Assembly: GCF_025567305.1 (NCBI RefSeq)
Contig: NZ_JAOQJP010000008.1
Coordinates: 1-64,000 of the forward strand
Source: Lentihominibacter butyricus
GTDB taxonomy: Bacteria > Bacillota > Clostridia > Peptostreptococcales > Anaerovoracaceae
DNA: 64,000 nucleotides
Direction: 5' to 3'
Below the pieces are notes generated by a model, which was not told where the DNA came from, ran no database searches, and worked only from the letters and a program-made list of their open reading frames with translations. Both the position numbers and the translations under genes were made by a program. Position 1 is the stretch's first letter. Each line of letters starts with the position of its first letter. Shown here piece after piece: positions 50,427 to 58,191 of the stretch.

Positions 50427-50531
50427 CACCGGTGCAGGTGAGTGCAGCCAGGTGCACTCAGATACCACCTGATCCGGTCCATGTCCAGTAAAATGAGGAC
50501 ATGACATGTGCGAATCACAGCCGTTCGCACA
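50427..50531. repeat. Cluster of inverted repeats at the element's left end
   Basis: Three hairpins in about 105 bp. First, a nested palindrome (CCGG..CAGGTG..GAGTGCA..TGCACTC..CACCTG..CCGG, 50427-50478). Second, CATGTCC/GGACATG (50480-50503). Third, TGTGCGAA/TTCGCACA (50507-50531). Possible recombination site, parS, single-strand origin or operator. Confidence 0.6.
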
Positions 50532-50586
50532 TTGGTGCACGGCACAAAAAAGCTTTATGATAGCATCAACGGAAGGAGAGATGGAT

Positions 50587-50757
50587 ATGTTCAGAAGATC
50601 ACCGAAGTTCCTGCTGCATCTGACGAAGGAGGAATACGACCTCATCGTCTACAGTATGATAAATATGAAAAACGAGCTGACACGCCAGGGAAAGTATACG
50701 GACGCTGTGGATGATGCACTGATCCGGTTCCTGAAGGCGAAACCGAAACACATGTGA
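50587..50757 (+). CDS. Small conserved mobile-element protein
   Basis: A 56-residue protein MFRRSPKFLLHLTKEEYDLIVYSM..., probably helical. Short proteins of this kind open many Firmicute conjugative elements; function unknown. ATG 50587 is preferred over 50581 because GGAAGGAGAG lies at 50571-50580, ideal for the later start. A terminator follows directly. Confidence 0.65.
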   Translation: MFRRSPKFLLHLTKEEYDLIVYSMINMKNELTRQGKYTDAVDDALIRFLKAKPKHM

Positions 50758-50773
50758 ATGATGACAGATACAT

Positions 50774-50804
50774 GGCCATGCCAATAAAGGTATGGTCTTT
50801 TTTT
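50774..50804 (+). terminator. Terminator between small gene and parA operon
   Basis: GGCCATGCC pairs with GGTATGGTC (two G-U) around AATAAA, followed by seven T. Confidence 0.82.
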
Positions 50805-50829
50805 GTATCCGAAAAAAGGAGGTAAATGC

Positions 50830-51288
50830 ATGAAAAAATATAAGAATGATAGGAAGAACATCGAAACGGAGATCCCTGATATCCCGATGAAGAAAAAAGA
50901 GATCACGGAACTGGAGAAGCATGCATACTGCTGTCTGGCGGAAGAAGCATTTGAGCGTATCAGGCAAAGCTTCGAGGAGGCAGATGAGGAGAAGGTGCTG
51001 CAGAAGTATGTGGAAGTTCTTTTGGAACTGGCGGGAAAAGAGCGGGAGACATCTTTAGCCCTTATTACAGCTCTTGCTCATGATCATGCGACCTATGAAC
51101 TCTCCGTGGTGATCCGTGACCTGGCAGGAAAGAATCCGCAGCTCACAGAGATCTTCGTGGACTATTTCACAGCGATCGGTATCACGTATCTGTGCATGGA
51201 TGATCTTCTCGAGGATGACAGTGCCGATGATATGCCGCAGCGGTGCAGGTTCTGCGATATGCAGGAGGAGTGTGACGTGTATGAGTAA
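50830..51288 (+). CDS. Hypothetical element protein before parA
   Basis: A 152-residue acidic protein. A basic N-terminus is followed by helical regions and a C-terminal CRFCDMQEEC cysteine pair pattern that could bind metal. Not recognised. AAGGAGG precedes the ATG. It overlaps parA by 8 nt, so it is expressed with the partition genes. Confidence 0.6.
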   Translation: MKKYKNDRKNIETEIPDIPMKKKEITELEKHAYCCLAEEAFERIRQSFEEADEEKVLQKYVEVLLELAGKERETSLALITALAHDHATYELSVVIRDLAGKNPQLTEIFVDYFTAIGITYLCMDDLLEDDSADDMPQRCRFCDMQEECDVYE

Positions 51289-52102
51289 AGTCATTTCGAT
51301 CTGTAACCAGAAAGGTGGTGTGGGAAAGACCACAACGGCTGCCAGTCTGGGAGTGGCACTTGCCATGAAAGGCGAAAGGGTGCTCCTGATCGACCTCGAT
51401 CCGCAGTCGGATCTTTCCGCATGTCTGGGGATAGAACGGACGGACGAGCTTGATGTGACAGTATCCACCATGATGGGAAAGGCAGCGAATGAGGAAGTGT
51501 TCGATCCGATGGAGGGAATACGGAAAACAGAGGAAGGTGTATATTTCCTGCCGTCCAATCTGGAGCTTTCCGCCATGGAGATGAGTCTGGTCAGTGTCAT
51601 GAACCGTGAGAGAGTGCTCAAAGGATATGTGGAGAAGGTAAGAAAATATTTTGACTATGTCCTGATCGACTGCATGCCGTCTCTGGGGATGATCACGATC
51701 AATGCGCTGGCTGCGTCAGACAGTGTCATCATACCGGTGCAGGCGCATTATCTTCCTGCAAAGGGCATGGAGCAGCTTCTGGGAACCGTCGGGAAGGTTC
51801 AGAAGTTCGTGAACCCGCACCTTAAGGTGGATGGAGTGCTGATGACTCTGGTGGATGCCAGGACCACGTTTTCCGTGGAGGTCCCGGAGATGATAAAGGC
51901 AAGATACGGAGAGCGGGTCAGGATCTACGAGAATAGCATACCAATGAGGATCAAAGCTGCAGAGACATCAGCACAGGGAGTCAGTATCTTCCGATATGAT
52001 CCGAAAAGCGATGTGGCGAAATCATATGCGGGACTTGCAGAGGAGGTGATCAGAGATGGTAGAAAAGAAAAAGCCAAGATTCGAACTGAAAGGAGTCGAT
52101 GA
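51281..52102 (+). CDS. parA: ParA-family partition ATPase
   Basis: A 273-residue Walker-type ATPase that segregates or stabilises the element's extrachromosomal form together with ParB. The deviant Walker A motif KGGVGKTTT (about residues 11-19) and LLIDLDPQSDLS (about 38) are clear. ATG 51281 is used because the family N-terminus MSKVISICNQKGG starts there; GCAGGAGGAG lies upstream. It overlaps both neighbours. Confidence 0.94.
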   Translation: MSKVISICNQKGGVGKTTTAASLGVALAMKGERVLLIDLDPQSDLSACLGIERTDELDVTVSTMMGKAANEEVFDPMEGIRKTEEGVYFLPSNLELSAMEMSLVSVMNRERVLKGYVEKVRKYFDYVLIDCMPSLGMITINALAASDSVIIPVQAHYLPAKGMEQLLGTVGKVQKFVNPHLKVDGVLMTLVDARTTFSVEVPEMIKARYGERVRIYENSIPMRIKAAETSAQGVSIFRYDPKSDVAKSYAGLAEEVIRDGRKEKAKIRTERSR

Positions 52103-53000
52103 TCTGTTCACCACGCAGGAGGTCAGAGATGAGAGGAAGCTTCCAAGAATCCGGGAGCTCCCAATCGATCAGATCGCGGATTTCCCGGATCATCCGTACA
52201 AGGTAAGAGATGATGAGGACATGATGGATCTGATGGAGAGCATACGGGAAAACGGCGTGCTCACACCGGTGACGGTAAGGAAGATACCGGGAGGGACTTT
52301 TGAAATGATCTCAGGGCACAGGAGAAAAAGAGCCTGCGAGCTTCTTGGATACAAGACTATCAGAGGTGAAGTGGTGGATCTCGATAAGGATACGGCTGTC
52401 ATCATGATGTGTGACAGCAACCTCCAGAGGACCACGATCCTTCCCAGTGAGAAAGCCTTTGCATATAAGATGAGGCTGGAGGCGATGAAGAATCAGGGAA
52501 AGCGGACGGATTTAACTTCCGCACCAGTGGGGCGGAAGTTTACTGAGGCTCGAGAGAAGATAGGTAATGAGGTCGGTGAAAGTCGCGAACAGATCCGCAG
52601 ATATATCCGTCTCACCGAGCTGATCCCTGCGATCCTTGAGATGGTGGATGAGGGGAAGATCGCCATGCGTCCTGCCGTCGAGATCTCATACTTCCCGAAG
52701 GAGCTGCAGGAGGAGCTCCTGGAGAACATGGAGATGGAGGCATGTACCCCTAGTCATGACCAGACCATCCGGATGAGGAAACTGCTGAGTGACGGGAAAC
52801 TCACTGCTGAGGCGATCACTGCCGTCATGCAGGAGGAGAAGCCCAACCAGAAGGAGCGTATCGTCCTTAGAGACGACCGGACGAGAAAGCTCCTGCCGAA
52901 GGATCTTCCTGCTGCAGAGCGGGAGACATATATCATCCGAGCACTGGAGTTTTATGCGAAACACAGAGCCAGACAGAAAGAGCGTGACAGAGAGAGATAA
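52056..53000 (+). CDS. parB: ParB-family protein
   Basis: A 314-residue CTPase/DNA-binding partition protein. The ParB N-terminal domain (about 30-125) has PIDQIADFPDHPYKVRDDEDM, in two parts, and ISGHRRKRACELLG. A helix-turn-helix follows near residue 155-200 (VGESREQIRRYIRLTELIP). It starts 47 nt inside parA in another frame, so it is strongly coupled. The inverted repeats at 50.4-50.5 kb are candidate binding sites. Confidence 0.92.
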   Translation: MVEKKKPRFELKGVDDLFTTQEVRDERKLPRIRELPIDQIADFPDHPYKVRDDEDMMDLMESIRENGVLTPVTVRKIPGGTFEMISGHRRKRACELLGYKTIRGEVVDLDKDTAVIMMCDSNLQRTTILPSEKAFAYKMRLEAMKNQGKRTDLTSAPVGRKFTEAREKIGNEVGESREQIRRYIRLTELIPAILEMVDEGKIAMRPAVEISYFPKELQEELLENMEMEACTPSHDQTIRMRKLLSDGKLTAEAITAVMQEEKPNQKERIVLRDDRTRKLLPKDLPAAERETYIIRALEFYAKHRARQKERDRER

Positions 53001-53086
53001 GATACCTGCTGAAGACAGCAAGAGATATTCTATTCTCAGCTGGTATTCCTTCAGATGGTCATAGAGAGATTTATCTTATTTAGCAG

Positions 53087-53119
53087 GACAGTTTCATAAC
53101 AATGAGGCTGTCTTTTTTT
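53087..53119 (+). terminator. Terminator of the parAB operon
   Basis: GACAG-TT-TCAT pairs with ATGA-GG-CTGTC around AACA, followed by seven T. Confidence 0.78.
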
Positions 53120-53147
53120 ATGCCCTTATGGCAGAAAGGAAAAACAC

Positions 53148-55376
53148 ATGAACATGACAGAAAAACTCAGATATGGGAAAGGCAGGAGGATACCGGTGAT
53201 CCTCGTGATGATCGCACTGCTTTTCTCCGCATTCATTCCGGCAGCAACGCAGAGTGCATATGCGGCGGACGGAACGATCAGCCTTAAGGTGGGGAGAGTC
53301 ATTGATTACTCATCTCACTTCACACACTACTATTACGCAGGAGACAAGAACAGTCCGGTCTACTGTGCTCAGCCGCAGCTGCCATCCCCTAAGGAAGGGA
53401 CATATTCATACAGCTTCCTGAGTCCGGATTCCATGCTGGCAAAGTGCCTTTACTACGGTTACGGAGGTCCGGGCTTTTCGGACTATACGGACAGACAACT
53501 TAGCGGTCAGTGGGACGGGGAAGACGATGCATACTGTCTGACACATATCATCATATCGATCGCCTATGATAAGACAACAAGCTCCGATGCGGATCCTTTC
53601 AGAGGACTTTCGGAGAGCTGGAAGAACAAGGCAAAGAGCCTTTACAGCTATGTGGCGGGACTTCCGGATCCTCCAGCAAACTACAGAGCCTACAGGATAA
53701 AGATCGCAGGCTGTCAGGACATCGTGGGCTCCTTCAATGACACCGGGAGCATCCGTCTTGCAAAGACATCGGCAGATACCGATATGACAGACGGAAACCC
53801 GAACTATTCTCTTGCCGGAGCAAAGTACGGGGTATATTACGGGAACGCACTGATCGGCACCATCACCACAGGAGCGGACGGGACAGGGAGTCTCGATAAC
53901 ATCCTCGTGGGAAACTACACCGTAAAGGAAATGCAGCCGTCACCAGGATATGCGGTAGATGTGTCCGGTCATAACGTCAGTGTGAAGGTGGATCAGACCA
54001 TATCACTTGCCGTGAAGGAGATCCCGCAGAGTGATCCCATCGATCTGCTGCTTGAAAAGATCGACTGTGAGACAGGAAAGCCTGAGCCGCAGGGTGCAGC
54101 TTCTCTGGAAGGGGCAGAGTTCAAAGTGGAGTTCTTTGCACAGAGAGCATCTGCAGTGAGACCGGAGGCAATGGCCGGATCCTCGGAGATGAAAGCGTAC
54201 AGGACATGGATCTTCCGTACTGATAAGGAGGGGAAGATAAAGTTCACGAAGGATTATCTCGTTTCAGGAGATGAGTTCTACTATCAGAGCGATGGCAAAA
54301 CGCCGTGCATTCCTCTGGGGCATGTCCGTATCACTGAGATGAAGGCACCGGAGGGGTATCGTCTGACCGATGAGATCTTTACAGCAGACATTATCTCTGC
54401 AGGAGTGAAGGAGACCGTGAAGGTATATAACACACAGACCGCAGCGGAGCAGGTGAAGCGCGGGGATCTCGAATTTGTGAAGGTGTCGGACGGAGACCTT
54501 GAGAGACTGGCGGGCGTGCCGTTCACGATCACATCTCTGACTACAGGGGAGAACCACACCATCGTGACGGATAAGAACGGATATGCAAGCACTGCTTCGA
54601 AGTGGAACAGACACAGCCATAACACCAACGCCGGGAAGACGTCTGAAGACGGGATCTGGTTCGGGACGACAGATCCGGATGATTCGAAAGGTGCACTGAT
54701 ATATGATGACTATGAGATCGCGGAGCAGAGATGTGATGCCAACGAAGGCATGAAGCTGCTGAAGATCAGAGTCAGCGTGTATAAGGATTCGGTGACGATC
54801 CCGCTGGGGACACTGACGGATGACCGTATCGAGATCGGGACAGAGGCAAAGGACGGGAGCACCGGGACGCACTACGGAAAGCCGGAAGGAAAAGTCACAA
54901 TCGTGGATACGGTGAGCTATGAAGGTCTGAACAAGGGAGGGACATATAAGCTGAAAGGCACGCTCATGTATAAAGATACCGGAAAAGCGGTGATGGAAAA
55001 CGGTAAAGAAGTGACCGCAGAAACGACCTTCACTGCAAAGAGCTCTTCCGGAACAGTGAACGTGGAGTTCAAAGTGGACGGGAGTCTGCTGAAGGGAAAG
55101 AGCGTCGTGGTGTTCGAGGATCTGTATCAGGATGACCTGAAGATGGCGGTGCATGCGGATATCGAGGACGAAGGACAGACTGTGCACTTCACACAGGAGA
55201 CCCCTCCGGGCACACCGAAGACGGGAGATGACAGCGATATGAAGGTGTTCATCGCAATCGGACTTGCTGCACTGCTGCTTCTGACATGCCTTGCGGCAGA
55301 GCAGGTGAGAAGACACAGAAAAGAGGTTTCCGCAGATGCTTCTGAGGAAGAGGAAAGCGAGAAGGATGAAGACTAG
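53148..55376 (+). CDS. SpaA-type surface adhesin with T-Q ester domain
   Basis: A 742-residue cell-surface protein, probably helping mating contact or adhesion. Signal peptide 1-40 (cleavage near AYA-ADG). Next is a Cys-containing N-terminal domain (YCAQP at 72-76, YCLTH at 129-133) that resembles thioester domains, but with His where Gln is usual. About three CnaB/SpaA-type beta domains follow (about 195-290, 296-430, 437-560), then a T-Q ester-bond domain (VDTVSYEGL near 588, VVFEDLYQ, EGQTVHF). A sorting-type motif GTPKTGD (about 688), a membrane helix (698-717) and an unusually long acidic tail complete it. Anchoring by sortase is inferred. Confidence 0.85.
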   Translation: MNMTEKLRYGKGRRIPVILVMIALLFSAFIPAATQSAYAADGTISLKVGRVIDYSSHFTHYYYAGDKNSPVYCAQPQLPSPKEGTYSYSFLSPDSMLAKCLYYGYGGPGFSDYTDRQLSGQWDGEDDAYCLTHIIISIAYDKTTSSDADPFRGLSESWKNKAKSLYSYVAGLPDPPANYRAYRIKIAGCQDIVGSFNDTGSIRLAKTSADTDMTDGNPNYSLAGAKYGVYYGNALIGTITTGADGTGSLDNILVGNYTVKEMQPSPGYAVDVSGHNVSVKVDQTISLAVKEIPQSDPIDLLLEKIDCETGKPEPQGAASLEGAEFKVEFFAQRASAVRPEAMAGSSEMKAYRTWIFRTDKEGKIKFTKDYLVSGDEFYYQSDGKTPCIPLGHVRITEMKAPEGYRLTDEIFTADIISAGVKETVKVYNTQTAAEQVKRGDLEFVKVSDGDLERLAGVPFTITSLTTGENHTIVTDKNGYASTASKWNRHSHNTNAGKTSEDGIWFGTTDPDDSKGALIYDDYEIAEQRCDANEGMKLLKIRVSVYKDSVTIPLGTLTDDRIEIGTEAKDGSTGTHYGKPEGKVTIVDTVSYEGLNKGGTYKLKGTLMYKDTGKAVMENGKEVTAETTFTAKSSSGTVNVEFKVDGSLLKGKSVVVFEDLYQDDLKMAVHADIEDEGQTVHFTQETPPGTPKTGDDSDMKVFIAIGLAALLLLTCLAAEQVRRHRKEVSADASEEEESEKDED

Positions 55377-55391
55377 AGGATAAGGGTCGGA

Positions 55392-55413
55392 GGCGGCAGG
55401 AGAGCCGCCTTTT
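55392..55413 (+). terminator. Terminator after the adhesin
   Basis: GGCGGC pairs with GCCGCC around AGGAGA, then TTTT. Confidence 0.7.
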
Positions 55414-55435
55414 CTGATCCTGGAAAGGGATCTAT

Positions 55436-55753
55436 ATGGCAAACTGCAATGAGAACATAGCCTCGATATGCGGCACGAATGCAGGGATCGTCGCGGAGCT
55501 CCTTGATGATCTCATAACGGATAATCTGGAGGAGACGGTCACCACAGGAGATAAAAAATGGTGCAGATGCTCGGTAAAGAGCATGACGGTATACTGCCCG
55601 TTCCTCACGGTATGGCAGGCAGGAGCGGCCGTCAAAAGATTGAAAAAGAAGGGCATCATCGTGGCATCCGGATTCAATGAGGATCCGTTCGACCATACGA
55701 ACTGGTATGCATTCACGGAATACGGCATGAGGCTGCTGAAGGAGAGGTGGTAG
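55436..55753 (+). CDS. Hypothetical winged-helix-like element protein
   Basis: A 105-residue protein. The arrangement IVAELLDDLI ... AGAAVKRLKKKGII ... WYAFTEYGMRLLKE suggests a small winged-helix domain; contains three or four cysteines in the N-terminal half. Function unknown. GGAAAGGGA precedes the ATG. First of a run of five short, closely packed genes. Confidence 0.6.
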   Translation: MANCNENIASICGTNAGIVAELLDDLITDNLEETVTTGDKKWCRCSVKSMTVYCPFLTVWQAGAAVKRLKKKGIIVASGFNEDPFDHTNWYAFTEYGMRLLKERW

Positions 55754-55755
55754 TG

Positions 55756-55932
55756 ATGGGAAAGAGAAGATGTCCGCAAATGTGTCCGTTCAGACAGAGG
55801 GCTGCCCCCTTCTGCGGATTCTGTATGGAGAAGATCCTGCAGGAACGGACTGTGCAGGAAAAGAATATTGTGAGAGAAGGTGATGCAGATGGACAGGAAA
55901 GCGAAACTGAGGATATTCGGAAAGCTCCTTGA
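55756..55932 (+). CDS. Small cysteine-rich element protein
   Basis: A 58-residue protein. Five cysteines in the first 22 residues (RRCPQMCPFRQRAAPFCGFC) form a possible zinc knuckle, and the tail is acidic. It starts 2 nt after the previous stop and overlaps the next gene by 44 nt. Function unknown; such small Cys-rich genes are often part of conjugative elements. Confidence 0.5.
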   Translation: MGKRRCPQMCPFRQRAAPFCGFCMEKILQERTVQEKNIVREGDADGQESETEDIRKAP

Positions 55933-56131
55933 TGCAGGCTTTGATGATGAGAAGAAAGTGATGAACTTCCAGCTTAAAGATCTGCTTGAGACAGATATCC
56001 GAAACGATGAGATCGGTGCAGTGATCGAGCTGCAGCAGGCGGTGAAGAACCACAAGGTGATCGCATATTTTGCAGATAAAGCAGAAGAGACAGGACAAAA
56101 AAGGAATGGAGGGTATGAGAATGAGGGATAA
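55889..56131 (+). CDS. Hypothetical small element protein
   Basis: An 80-residue, mostly helical charged protein (MDRKAKLRIFGKLLDAGFDD start). ATG 55889 follows GAGAGAAGGTG. Not recognised. It overlaps the upstream Cys-rich gene and the downstream PC4-like gene, so these form one transcript. Confidence 0.5.
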   Translation: MDRKAKLRIFGKLLDAGFDDEKKVMNFQLKDLLETDIRNDEIGAVIELQQAVKNHKVIAYFADKAEETGQKRNGGYENEG

Positions 56132-56405
56132 TGAGATAGCATACGAGATCGTGAAAAGAATCGGAGTGATAAACAGATATCCGACAGGCTGGAACAAGGA
56201 GATCAACCTTGTCTCCTGGAATGGAGGCGCAGCAAAATATGATATCAGGGACTGGGACCCGGATCATGCGCGCATGTCAAGGGGAGTGACCCTGACAGAG
56301 CAGGAGTTTGCACGAATGATGAACCATGTGCTGGAAAAGGATCCTCAGATCAGGAATATCATGGAAAATGAAAAGCATAAGGCTCAGAAGGATATGGAAC
56401 GATAG
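56121..56405 (+). CDS. PC4/YdbC-family ssDNA-binding protein
   Basis: A 94-residue protein matching the PC4-like YdbC family. The core WNKEINLVSWNGGAAKYDIR and DPDHARMSRGVTLTEQEF are characteristic. Dimeric members bind single-stranded DNA and would fit handling of the transferred strand. ATG 56121 follows GGAGGG by about 10 nt. It overlaps the preceding gene by 11 nt. Confidence 0.85.
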   Translation: MRDNEIAYEIVKRIGVINRYPTGWNKEINLVSWNGGAAKYDIRDWDPDHARMSRGVTLTEQEFARMMNHVLEKDPQIRNIMENEKHKAQKDMER

Positions 56406-56421
56406 GAATTGCTCCGGCACA

Positions 56422-56467
56422 GCGGGTGCAAAATGTGCACCCGCAGATACATGGGAGATGGTATAAT
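56422..56467 (+). promoter_or_regulatory. Hairpin and extended -10 promoter before the GyrI-like gene
   Basis: GCGGGTGCA/TGCACCCGC perfect 9-bp hairpin (56422-56444) without a U-tract, then TGGTATAAT (-10 at 56462-56467) with no clear -35 box. The hairpin could be an operator or a weak terminator. Confidence 0.45.
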
Positions 56468-56498
56468 AGATGTGCAAACTGGAATTTTGGAGGTTATT

Positions 56499-57131
56499 AT
56501 GGCTTTTGATTTTAAAAAAGAGTATAAAGAATTCTATATGCCGAAGAACAAACCAGAGATTGTAAATGTACCTAAGGCAAATTATATTGCAGTTAGAGGA
56601 AAAGGCAATCCAAATGAAGAAGGCGGAGCATATCAACAAGCAATCAGTGTTCTATATGCTGTTGCATACACATTAAAAATGAGTTACAAGACTGATTATA
56701 AAATTGAAGGATTTTTTGAATATGTTGTTCCGCCATTGGAAGGTTTTTGGTGGCAGGATGATGTCGAGAGTGTAGATTATACAAATAAGTCTGCTTTCAG
56801 CTGGATTTCTGTTATCCGTTTGCCTGATTTCATTTCTAAAGCTGATTTTGACTGGGCGGTAGAAACAGCAACGAAAAAGAAGAAACTTGATTGTTCGTCA
56901 GCAGAGTATCTTACGATTGATGAGGGATTATGCGTTCAAATTATGCATATTGGTTCTTTTGATAATGAGCCAGCAACTGTTGCTCTTATGGATACTTATT
57001 TAGAACAAAATGGATATGTTAATGATATTAACAAAGATAGGTTGCACCACGAGATTTATATGTCTGATGCAAGAAAGGTTGCCCCAGAAAAATGGAAAAC
57101 TGTAATTAGACATCCAATTAAGAAAGCGTAA
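56499..57131 (+). CDS. GyrI-like small-molecule-binding protein
   Basis: A 210-residue cytoplasmic protein of the GyrI-like/SbmC-type fold (YIAVRGKGNPNEEGGAYQQA near residue 24, VQIMHIGSFDNEPATVALM near 148). Such proteins bind drugs or hydrophobic ligands, and some hydrolyse or sequester toxic cyclopropane-type compounds. Here it is probably a cargo gene: its codon use is clearly more AT-rich than the conjugation genes on both sides, and it has its own promoter. GGAGG precedes the ATG. Confidence 0.8.
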   Translation: MAFDFKKEYKEFYMPKNKPEIVNVPKANYIAVRGKGNPNEEGGAYQQAISVLYAVAYTLKMSYKTDYKIEGFFEYVVPPLEGFWWQDDVESVDYTNKSAFSWISVIRLPDFISKADFDWAVETATKKKKLDCSSAEYLTIDEGLCVQIMHIGSFDNEPATVALMDTYLEQNGYVNDINKDRLHHEIYMSDARKVAPEKWKTVIRHPIKKA

Positions 57132-57200
57132 AATTCCAGTTTGTTGAATTAGTTCTCTGCGCATCATACGATCCAAGAAAATATTAGTGGAGTCTCATAA

Positions 57201-57228
57201 TTGACTGTTTTCGCAAAAGGTTTATGCT
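57201..57228 (+). promoter_or_regulatory. Promoter after the cargo gene
   Basis: TTGACT at 57201-57206, 16-nt spacer, TATGCT at 57223-57228. It restarts transcription of the element backbone. Confidence 0.6.
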
Positions 57229-57254
57229 GTAATCAAAAACAGGAGGATCTCTTA

Positions 57255-57464
57255 ATGGAAAAGGATATACAGAAACCGCAGATGAAGGATGAAGAGCATT
57301 TCATGAAAGAGGATTACCCGAAAAAGATCCGGCAGTCATATCGGAAGATCTGCGAGGGACTGGATGAGATACAGATCTCGGATCTGGACTTGCTGGCGGA
57401 TCAGATCTATAAGTCAGCATATCTGGACGGCTTTGAGGATGCATTGTATTTCAAAGATATTTAA
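57255..57464 (+). CDS. Hypothetical small element protein
   Basis: A 69-residue acidic, helical protein (MEKDIQKPQMKDEEHFMKED start; ISDLDLLADQIYKSAYLDGF core). ATG 57255 follows CAGGAGG. Not recognised; similar short genes precede radC in other elements. A terminator-like hairpin follows. Confidence 0.55.
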   Translation: MEKDIQKPQMKDEEHFMKEDYPKKIRQSYRKICEGLDEIQISDLDLLADQIYKSAYLDGFEDALYFKDI

Positions 57465-57482
57465 GTGGAGATAGAAGTACAT

Positions 57483-57516
57483 TACCGGAAGGAGAGATCT
57501 TTCCGGTATTTATTTT
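57483..57516 (+). terminator. Terminator-like hairpin
   Basis: TACCGGAAGG pairs with CTTTCCGGTA (one G-U), followed by TTTATTTT. Confidence 0.65.
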
Positions 57517-57547
57517 GCCCGAAAACAGGAGAGAGGAGGGAGCATAT

Positions 57548-57703
57548 ATGGCAGAACTGAAGATCAGATCTTTCGGGGAGCTTCGGGATATCATCATCGA
57601 AGGTCTGAAAGAGGGAACCGTTATATCAGTGGATCTGAAAGAAAGGGAGGAGACGGAAAATGACGAAGGAGAAGGAAAAGACGACGGAATACGGAAGCCT
57701 TGA
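57548..57703 (+). CDS. Small element protein overlapping radC
   Basis: A 51-residue protein (MAELKIRSFGELRDIIIEGL start) with an acidic tail. AGGAGGGAG lies upstream. Its last 44 nt overlap radC in another frame, so it is probably a coupled upstream gene. Function unknown. Confidence 0.5.
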   Translation: MAELKIRSFGELRDIIIEGLKEGTVISVDLKEREETENDEGEGKDDGIRKP

Positions 57704-58187
57704 GGTGGTGAACGTGCGTCTGGTGAAGGAGCCTTCCCTCATCAGCGACACGCCGGTTACCTCGTCGGATGATGCGGTCGCACTCATAAAGGATCTCATT
57801 TCCCAGTTCGACAGGGAAGTGTTCTGCATCCTAAATATGGCCGCTGATGGAAAACCGATCAGTATGAACGTGGTGAGTATCGGAACACTGAACCAGGCAC
57901 TTGTGAGTCCGCGGGAGGTGTTCAAAAGCAGCATACTTTCCAATGCGGCGGCATTCATAGCATTCCACTGTCATCCTTCAGGAAACCCGTCGCCGTCCAG
58001 AGAAGATGCGGAAGCGACGCAGACGCTGAAGAAGGCAGGAAATCTTCTTGGGATCAAAATGGTGGATCATCTGGTCGTGGGATGCGGCAGCGGGAAAAGC
58101 TTCAGTTTTCAGAAGGAAGGGCTGCTGATCGGTGATGTGGTGAAGAATCATGAGGAGTTCAGAAAGGGCAGGGAACAGGAAAGGTAG
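57660..58187 (+). CDS. radC: RadC-type JAMM protein
   Basis: A 175-residue protein with the JAB1/MPN (JAMM) metal site: His103, His105 and Asp116 in FHCHPSGNPSPSRED. Plasmid and conjugative-element RadC versions lack the N-terminal helix-hairpin-helix, as here. Biochemical role unsettled. GGAGGAGACGG precedes the ATG. It overlaps the preceding small gene and lies 4 nt before the primase gene. Confidence 0.9.
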   Translation: MTKEKEKTTEYGSLEVVNVRLVKEPSLISDTPVTSSDDAVALIKDLISQFDREVFCILNMAADGKPISMNVVSIGTLNQALVSPREVFKSSILSNAAAFIAFHCHPSGNPSPSREDAEATQTLKKAGNLLGIKMVDHLVVGCGSGKSFSFQKEGLLIGDVVKNHEEFRKGREQER

Positions 58188-58191
58188 CGAT

